A DNA stretch of 64,000 nt. It comes from Candidatus Dormiibacterota bacterium (lineage in GTDB: Bacteria; Chloroflexota; Dormibacteria; Aeolococcales; Aeolococcaceae). A model generated the notes under the pieces. The model saw nothing but the letters and a program-made list of their open reading frames with translations. It did no database searches and was not told the origin of the DNA. Shown here in pieces: positions 59,004-64,000 of the stretch. Every line of letters begins with the position of its first letter. The stretch's first letter is position 1. The DNA is taken from assembly GCA_003162415.1 (NCBI GenBank), contig PMOL01000009.1, positions 1 to 64,000 of the forward strand. Direction: 5' to 3'. Position numbers and translations under genes: made by a program.

Positions 59004-60206
59004 TCAGCCGGCGCAGAGATTCACGTGTTTGGCGGTGAGGATGTTGGAGACCGCGCTCACCAGGCGTGAGCGGGGAAGCGTCCCTGCGTTGACCGCCGCC
59101 ACCAGTGCCGCCGCGGTTGAGGCGGTGAGCGACGCGACCTGCGCGGACGCCGCTGTGTAGAGAACCATGTCGGCGCCCGCGGTGATCGACGCAACCACGG
59201 CCCTGGGTACGGAGTAGCCGATGTCGACGAGCGCTCCGGCCGAGAGCGAGTCGGTGATCACCAGACCCTGGAATCCGAGCTGCTGGCGCAGCACCGTGGT
59301 CATCACCGCCGGCGAGATGCTCGCCGGCAGCGTCGTCAATCCGGGGACGCCGGCGTTGGCGATCATCACCACCGGCACCCCGGCTGCGATGGCGCTCTGG
59401 AACGGCAGGAGACCGGCATGCCGAAGGACGCTCCACGGCTGCGTTGTCGCGGGCGAGACGTCGGTGTTGGCTGACGCCTGGCCGAGCCCGGGGAAGTGCT
59501 TGACGACCGGGATCACGCCGCCGGCCTCGAGCCCCTGGAGGAAGGCGACGCCGTCGGCGGCGGCCACGCTCGCATTGAGGCTGAACGATCGCGTGCCGTC
59601 CGGGTCTCGGTTGTTGGGTCCGACGCCGTTGTCGAGATCGAGCACCGGCGCCAGGTCCATGGTGATCCCGGCCGCATGCATGCGGAGTGCCACGGTTGTA
59701 ACGAGCTGGCGGATCTGCGCCGCCGACATCGTCGATGCCATCTGCCTCGCCGAGGGCAACGATCCGACGAGGTTCGCCATCCGCTGCACCACGCCCCCTT
59801 CCTCGTCGGTCATCACGAAGGGGGTGATGCCCCCGGGCGCCGTAAGAGAGAGCGCATGGAGGCTGGAGCCGAGGTTCACCGGGGCGGAGGAGCCGAAGAG
59901 GATGACCCCGCCGGCGCCGGCGGCGATCTCGGCTTTGACGGCTGCGACGTTCGATTCCTCAACCGGGACCACGAGCGTCTGCTCCGCAAGCCGGGTGAGG
60001 CTCCAGGTGGCGAGCACGCTCGGGTTCGTGCAGACGTTCGGCGTCGGTGTCGGGGCGAGGGTCGGTGTCGGTGACGCCGAGCCAGACGGCGTCGAGGTCG
60101 GTACCGCCGATCCGGATGGGCTCGTCGAGGTGCCTGGCAATGCACAAGAAGCCAGAATGGTGGTGGCTGCCGCGACGGCGAGGAGCCCGGGCGCAACCGT
60201 TCGCAT
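59004..60206 (-). CDS. GH3 family lipoprotein (NagZ-like beta-N-acetylhexosaminidase)
   Basis: A 400-residue protein with a lipoprotein signal (TILASCALPG, lipobox LASC) and a Ser/Thr/Pro linker. The GH3 barrel shows TPFVMTDEEGGVVQRM, AAGITMDLAPVLDLD, VVKHFPGLGQASANTD and the nucleophile Asp in VITDSLSAGAL. In classical NagZ the KHFPGHG loop ends in DSH, whose Asp-His pair is the acid/base; here the loop ends in NTD, a variant seen in some Gram-positive relatives. It would cleave GlcNAc-containing muropeptides or glycolipids outside the membrane. Confidence 0.88.
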   Translation of the reverse strand: MRTVAPGLLAVAAATTILASCALPGTSTSPSGSAVPTSTPSGSASPTPTLAPTPTPNVCTNPSVLATWSLTRLAEQTLVVPVEESNVAAVKAEIAAGAGGVILFGSSAPVNLGSSLHALSLTAPGGITPFVMTDEEGGVVQRMANLVGSLPSARQMASTMSAAQIRQLVTTVALRMHAAGITMDLAPVLDLDNGVGPNNRDPDGTRSFSLNASVAAADGVAFLQGLEAGGVIPVVKHFPGLGQASANTDVSPATTQPWSVLRHAGLLPFQSAIAAGVPVVMIANAGVPGLTTLPASISPAVMTTVLRQQLGFQGLVITDSLSAGALVDIGYSVPRAVVASITAGADMVLYTAASAQVASLTASTAAALVAAVNAGTLPRSRLVSAVSNILTAKHVNLCAG

Positions 60207-60311
60207 GCCGGTTATACGGGCGGCATGGCAAAAAGGGCTCGCATCATCGGGCCAGAAGAGAGTTCACGGAGCAAGAGCCCGAGGTCGGAAGACCAGTGCC
60301 GGCGTGAGCGG

Positions 60312-61283
60312 TTACGCCTCGGAAAGTGATCCGGCGGTCTGTAGCGCGGGCTCGTCGGAGACGTCCCGATGCGGGCCCGTCAGCGTCTGCGACGCCGTCT
60401 CGCCGGAGATCTCGCGCAGGGTGCGGCCCTTGGCCCGGATGTACAGCCAGGCGGCGCCGAGAAAGAGCACGCAGGCCAGGAGCACGATCCCGATCCAGAG
60501 CGTCGGCACGTTGACCAGCTTGAGCCCGGACACGAGCAGCACCGCCGCCAGGGCACCGCGCAGGAACGCCGTCGGCGCGTACGACGACACGCTCGCCCCG
60601 ATCAGCACCCCGGGGATGCTCCCGATCAGGATCGACAGGGTCAGCCCGAGCTTGAAGTCCCCGAACACGATGTGCGCCAGCGCCGCCGAGCCCACCATCG
60701 GGATCGCCTGGGCGAGGTCGGTCCCGACCATCTGGGAGCCGCGCAGCCGCGGGTAGAGGAAGAGCAGCAGGATGATCACCAGCGTCCCCGAGCCCACCGA
60801 GGTGATGCCCACGATGAACCCAATGCTCGCCCCGATCGCCAGGGTTGGGACCTTCTTGATGCGCAGCTTCTCGTCCACCCCGGCGCCGGTGCCGTTGCGG
60901 TGGTCGAGGTACATCTTCAGCACCAGGGCGCCGACGGCGAGGAGGAGGACCGAGCCCAGGGCCACGCTCACGATGGTCTGCACCCGGCTCCCACCGCCGA
61001 CCACCTTGAGGAAGACGACCCCAAGGAAGGCCGAGGGCACCGAGCCGAGCGCCAGCCAGCCGGCTAGGTTCCAGCGCACCGTGCCCCGGCCCGCGTGGAC
61101 CGCGGCTCCGACCGGCTTCATGATCAGCGACGCGACCAGGTCGCTCGAGACTGCGGCCAGCGGCGCGATGCCGAAGAGCAGCACCAGGATCGGGGTCATC
61201 AGCGCGCCCCCGCCCATCCCGGTGAGACCCACGGCGAAGCCGACGATCAGTCCGGCCAGCGCCACATAGATGTCGATGTGCAC
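60312..61283 (-). CDS. TSUP family sulfite/organosulfur exporter (TauE/SafE-like)
   Basis: A 323-residue protein with eight helices. VALAGLIVGFAVGLTGMGGGALMTPILVLLFG holds the GxGGG loop of TSUP proteins, and the second repeat has GFIVGITSVGSGTLVIILLLFLYP; PxxAVGTD-like SQMVGTDLAQAIPMVG follows. A charged C-terminal tail of about 50 residues is cytoplasmic. GTG 61283 is the likely start because the longer frame upstream is not protein-like. Relatives export sulfite, sulfoacetate or import sulfate; the neighbour MetE-like gene offers a loose sulfur link. Confidence 0.9.
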   Translation of the reverse strand: MHIDIYVALAGLIVGFAVGLTGMGGGALMTPILVLLFGIAPLAAVSSDLVASLIMKPVGAAVHAGRGTVRWNLAGWLALGSVPSAFLGVVFLKVVGGGSRVQTIVSVALGSVLLLAVGALVLKMYLDHRNGTGAGVDEKLRIKKVPTLAIGASIGFIVGITSVGSGTLVIILLLFLYPRLRGSQMVGTDLAQAIPMVGSAALAHIVFGDFKLGLTLSILIGSIPGVLIGASVSSYAPTAFLRGALAAVLLVSGLKLVNVPTLWIGIVLLACVLFLGAAWLYIRAKGRTLREISGETASQTLTGPHRDVSDEPALQTAGSLSEA

Positions 61284-61413
61284 CCCCGTCGACCCCCTTC
61301 GCCGAATGTTTGACGCCTTTGGACTACTCTGCCCGACGAGCAACTCTCGCGTCAACGAGGGTCAGCGGATGGAAATCATCGCTCCAAGCGAACGGTTCCA
61401 GCGGACGGCGGAT

Positions 61414-61640
61414 CTACGCCGGCGAATCTCGCCAGTTCGGCGAGCGCGCGCCTGACCGCTCCCAGCCGGGCGGCGCAGCGAGATCGAGCGCACGGTGATC
61501 CGTGGCGACGATCGACGCCTGGTGCGCCCAGAACTCGAAGAGGCCGCCCTCCCCAGAGAAGCGCTTCGACGAGTCTGGGATCGAAGGGGCCGAGCCGGCT
61601 GAAGCGTCCTCGATGGTGACCGCACGGTGCGCTACCCCCA
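61414..61640 (-). pseudogene. Remnant of an AlkZ/YcaQ-like (winged-helix, DUF1006) DNA glycosylase gene
   Basis: Behind the stop of the MetE-like gene, the minus strand holds pieces in two frames that fit the AlkZ/YcaQ family in order: HHRGRFSRLGPFDPRLVEAL (about 61570-61635) and, one frame over, GEGGLFEFWAHQASIVATDH (about 61490-61550), the family's LFEYWAHEASLLP motif. The N-terminal part and the rest of the C-terminal part are missing. The frame change and truncation mean a decayed gene. Recognition rests on the two adjacent motifs. Confidence 0.55.
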
Positions 61641-62753
61641 CACCTCCGCTGCGGTCTCGACGATCAGGCGAAGCTTCGCAACCTCCTCCTCATAGGTCAG
61701 GACGTTTCCCTCGACGGTGGAGGAGAAGCCGCACTGTGGGGAGAGGCAGAGTTGCTCGAGGGGCACGAACTTCGCGGCCTCGTCGATGCGCCGCTTGAGG
61801 TCGTCCTTGGCCTCCAGGTTGCCTCGCTTCGTGGTCACCAGCCCGAGCACGACGTACTTGTCCTTGGGCACGAACCGCAGCGGCTCGAAACCTCCGGAGC
61901 GGGAGTCGTCGTACTCGAGGAAGAAACCGTCAACCCCAAGGTCGCCGAAGAGGGCCTCCGCCACGAAGTCGTAGCTGCCCTCAGCAGCCCATGACGAACG
62001 GAAGTTGCCCCGGCACATGTGCGTGGTGATGCGCATGCTCGAGGGCTTCGCCGCGAGCACGCGGTTGATGTTCTTGATGTACAGCTCGTGCTGATGCTCA
62101 CGATCGCCGCCGAGCGAAGCGATCAACTCGCGCTGGCGCGGGTCGTTGAGGTACGCGAGGCTGGTGTCATCGAGCTGCAGATAGGTGCATCCCAGGGCGC
62201 CGAGACGCCGGACCTCCTCCGCGTACGCGGCGATGAGATCGTCCCAGAACCCGGTCATGTCGGGATACACCGACTCGTCGATGGCCGCTCGACCGCCGCG
62301 ATAATGGACCATGCTCGGCGACGGGATGGTCAGCTTCGGCGTAACGCCCTCGGCGACATTGTCTTTCAGAAACTGAAAGTGGTCGGAGAAGATCGTCTCG
62401 CCGAGGCGGATGCGCTCGTTGATCCGCAGCGCGGCCGGCGCGAAATCGAGCGTGCCGCGGTCGTTGAAGAATTGGACGTGCAACCTCTCTTCTGCCTGCG
62501 TGACGCCGCCGAGCTGATAGATGAAATCCATATGCCAGGCGCTGCGGCGAAACTCGCCGTCGGTCGCCGACCGCAGACCCACCTCGCGCTGCATCGCGAT
62601 GGCGTCCCGGATCGCCGCGTCCTCGACGTCGCGGAGCGCCGCCGCTGTGATCGCACCCGCGGCCTTCTGGGCGCGTGCATCCATGAGCTCACGAGGGCGC
62701 AGGAGGCTGCCGACGTGGTCGGCGCGAAAGGGTGGCTCAGTGCGTCTGCTCAT
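61632..62753 (-). CDS. Cobalamin-independent methionine synthase (MetE C-terminal)-like protein
   Basis: A 373-residue single-domain protein like the C-terminal barrel of MetE. It begins with PPFRADHVGSLLRP, typical of the short MetE-like group; TYLQLDDTSLAYL, THMCRGNFR and LSPQCGFSS carry the His and two Cys that bind the catalytic zinc. Without the N-terminal folate-recruiting barrel it may transfer methyl or other groups between thiols rather than act as full methionine synthase. Start ATG 62753. It is divergent from the AzlCD genes with 71 bases between. Confidence 0.87.
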   Translation of the reverse strand: MSRRTEPPFRADHVGSLLRPRELMDARAQKAAGAITAAALRDVEDAAIRDAIAMQREVGLRSATDGEFRRSAWHMDFIYQLGGVTQAEERLHVQFFNDRGTLDFAPAALRINERIRLGETIFSDHFQFLKDNVAEGVTPKLTIPSPSMVHYRGGRAAIDESVYPDMTGFWDDLIAAYAEEVRRLGALGCTYLQLDDTSLAYLNDPRQRELIASLGGDREHQHELYIKNINRVLAAKPSSMRITTHMCRGNFRSSWAAEGSYDFVAEALFGDLGVDGFFLEYDDSRSGGFEPLRFVPKDKYVVLGLVTTKRGNLEAKDDLKRRIDEAAKFVPLEQLCLSPQCGFSSTVEGNVLTYEEEVAKLRLIVETAAEVWG

Positions 62754-62824
62754 CGCATGTGCTCGTCGACGGCGATCAGGCGCGGTAGCGTACCCGATGC
62801 CGCAATCCCTAGGCTGCGCGGTTC

Positions 62825-63532
62825 ATGCCCGAGACACCGCGAAACGATTATCTGAACTCTGGTTCGTCGCCCAGCGTGGCGCGGCGACGAATCCGCAACC
62901 GCGCCCTCGCCATCGGTGTCAGCGTCACGCCGTTCGGTTTGTCATTCGGAGCTGTCTCCGTCGAGGCGCATCTCAGCCTGGTGCAGGTGTGTCTGCTCTC
63001 ACTGGTGCTGTTCTCGGGCGCTTCGCAATTCGCGCTGGTCAGCATCATCGGTGCCGGGGGTTCGTATCTCTCCGCAGTGGGGACAGCGCTGCTCCTCGGT
63101 GTCCGCAACGGCCTGTACGGAGCGCGCATCAACGCGCTGCTGCGACCCGCCGGATGGCGCCGTTTCGTGATGGCGGAGGTGACCATCGACGAGAGCACGG
63201 CGATGGCGGTCAGTGAAGCGCCGTCCGGCAATGCCGCGCGTGCCTTCTGGACGACCGCACTGAGTGTGTACGTGCTCTGGAACGCGTCGACGGTTGCCGG
63301 CGCGCTGGTCGGCAACGCGCTCGGCTCGCCTGCGACGACCGGTCTCGACGTCGCCGGGCCGGCCGCGTTCGTCGCCCTCCTCGCTCCCCGTCTCAACACG
63401 GCGCGCATGCGGGTGGCGGCGCTTGGTGCCGGAGCGGTCGCGCTCGTCACCGTGCCGATCGTGCCCGTCGGTGCGCCGATTCTCATTGGCGGCCTGACGG
63501 CGGTCGCCCTGCTCTTGGTGCTCGACCGATGA
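62825..63532 (+). CDS. azlC: AzlC family branched-chain amino acid exporter, large subunit
   Basis: A 235-residue membrane protein with about six helices. IGVSVTPFGLSFGAVSVEAHLS, LFSGASQFALVSIIGAGGS and VRNGLYGARINALLRPAGWRR match the AzlC pattern (LVFxGAxQF, NxRxxxY loop). AzlCD exports branched-chain amino acids or analogues. The gene overlaps the AzlD gene by four bases (ATGA). Confidence 0.9.
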   Translation: MPETPRNDYLNSGSSPSVARRRIRNRALAIGVSVTPFGLSFGAVSVEAHLSLVQVCLLSLVLFSGASQFALVSIIGAGGSYLSAVGTALLLGVRNGLYGARINALLRPAGWRRFVMAEVTIDESTAMAVSEAPSGNAARAFWTTALSVYVLWNASTVAGALVGNALGSPATTGLDVAGPAAFVALLAPRLNTARMRVAALGAGAVALVTVPIVPVGAPILIGGLTAVALLLVLDR

Positions 63533-63831
63533 AGCTGTGGCTTGCGGTGCTCATCGCAGCAGGCGGCTGCGCCGCGTTGAAGCTCGCGGGTTTCGTGGTG
63601 CCCGTGCGTCTGCTGGAATCCGCTGCCGCGAAGCGGATTCTGGAGGCGCTCCCGGTCACCTTGCTCAGCGCGCTGATCGCGGTCTCAGTATTCGCGACGG
63701 GGAGTTATCTCGTGCTCGATTCGCGCGCCGCTGGCCTCGCGGTGGCACTGATTCTGGTCGCGATCCGCGCTCCATTCCTGATCGTCGTGATTGCAGCGTG
63801 TGCCACTGCGGCGGGAGTACACGCCCTGTGA
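63529..63831 (+). CDS. azlD: AzlD family branched-chain amino acid exporter, small subunit
   Basis: A 100-residue protein with three to four short hydrophobic helices: LAVLIAAGGCAALKLAGFVVP, ILEALPVTLLSALIAVSVF and ALILVAIRAPFLIVVIAACAT. The first segment and the LPxxLLxAL motif are typical of AzlD. It starts at the ATG overlapping the stop of AzlC, so the two are translated together as one exporter. Confidence 0.9.
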   Translation: MKLWLAVLIAAGGCAALKLAGFVVPVRLLESAAAKRILEALPVTLLSALIAVSVFATGSYLVLDSRAAGLAVALILVAIRAPFLIVVIAACATAAGVHAL

Positions 63832-63879
63832 TCCGAGGCCGCGGGCGCGGCGGGGGGGACACGCGCGCATGATCAATGT

Positions 63880-64000
63880 GTGGACGCCGAAGGATGGCGA
63901 AACGCGATGCTCGAATGGGCGCTGCCCGACGCCATCCTCGCTGCCGCGCCTGAGCAGCCGTGGGGATTTCCGGCTGAGGTGTTCCGCTCGCGCGCCGAGC
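63880..64000 (+). CDS. SAM-dependent methyltransferase, N-terminal fragment (runs off window)
   Basis: From GTG 63880 (or ATG 63907) a frame stays open to the window edge: AEGWRNAMLEWALPDAILAA and APEQPWGFPAEVFRSRAE. This opening resembles a group of bacterial class I methyltransferases that start with a WxxxML...LPxxILAAAPxSPWGFP segment. The SAM-binding motifs lie outside the window, so the call rests on the N-terminal pattern only. Confidence 0.5.
   Translation, partial: MDAEGWRNAMLEWALPDAILAAAPEQPWGFPAEVFRSRAE

Noticed and set aside
1..64000. Mobile elements, prophage, CRISPR arrays, toxin-antitoxin or defence systems
   Set aside because: No transposase, integrase, repeat-spacer pattern, terminal repeats or defence-type nuclease/helicase genes were recognised on either strand.

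Overview
The window reads as a chromosomal segment of a high-GC, free-living soil or freshwater bacterium of the Actinomycetota/Chloroflexota side of the tree (Limnocylindria- or Dormibacterota-like lineages would fit). This is inferred from gene content: a luciferase-like F420-type oxidoreductase, a mycothiol-type maleylpyruvate isomerase, CGNR and ECF regulators, GT87-type membrane glycosyltransferases, a GNAT-fused ADP-forming acyl-CoA synthetase, frequent GTG/TTG starts and strong G/C preference at third codon positions. No rRNA, tRNA, CRISPR array, integrase or transposase was seen. Coding density is high and no stretch longer than about 300 bases lacks a gene or gene remnant.

Layout. 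1-6.2 kb: a Crp/Fnr regulator cut by the window edge, a luciferase-like/hemerythrin fusion, a YceI/MarR divergent pair, a methyltransferase, a small membrane protein with a phytanoyl-CoA-dioxygenase-like enzyme, and a PPOX-fold flavoprotein. 6.4-15.9 kb: central metabolism (GNAT-acetate:CoA ligase, zinc alcohol dehydrogenase, threonine synthase, PHP phosphoesterase, DUF1801 protein) interrupted by two genes carrying in-frame stop codons (an MDR oxidoreductase remnant and an NAD-dependent epimerase next to its MarR regulator). 16-21.3 kb: a lipoprotein and three GT87-like membrane glycosyltransferases.

21.3-30.3 kb is the most interesting block, a respiratory/redox locus: a b6-type cytochrome b with a large subunit IV-like partner and a 49-residue membrane peptide but no Rieske or cytochrome c gene nearby; a stand-alone GT51 transglycosylase; a two-component system; and a tight operon of small membrane protein, ferric-reductase-like cytochrome, NuoF-like flavoprotein and 3Fe-4S ferredoxin. 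A 32-bp element with 28 identical positions lies just upstream of the response-regulator gene and again just upstream of the small membrane protein that heads the redox operon, suggesting that the two-component system and the electron-transfer operon share control. One copy also overlaps the end of a frameshifted reading frame.

30.4-37.8 kb: a GT39-like glycosyltransferase, a second zinc alcohol dehydrogenase, an S9 peptidase, an EamA transporter and an amino-acid permease. 37.8-42.8 kb: two divergent paralogous EAL-GAF-GGDEF proteins, one with an apparently catalytically dead EAL domain, separated by a 44-residue secreted peptide and a UUCG-capped hairpin. 42.7-51.8 kb: an ABC-2 transporter, a COG4705-like membrane protein, a maleylpyruvate isomerase-like enzyme, an MMPL transporter, a DAO-type oxidoreductase and a GT-C-like membrane protein. 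51.9-57.1 kb: an ECF sigma/anti-sigma/ABC exporter operon followed by a Tat-exported amine oxidase. 57.1-64 kb: a CGNR regulator facing a small gene with a near-consensus promoter and a perfect 15-bp terminator hairpin, a DUF1906 secreted protein, a GH3 lipoprotein, a TSUP exporter, a MetE-like methyltransferase with a decayed AlkZ/YcaQ-like fragment behind it, AzlCD, and the start of a methyltransferase.
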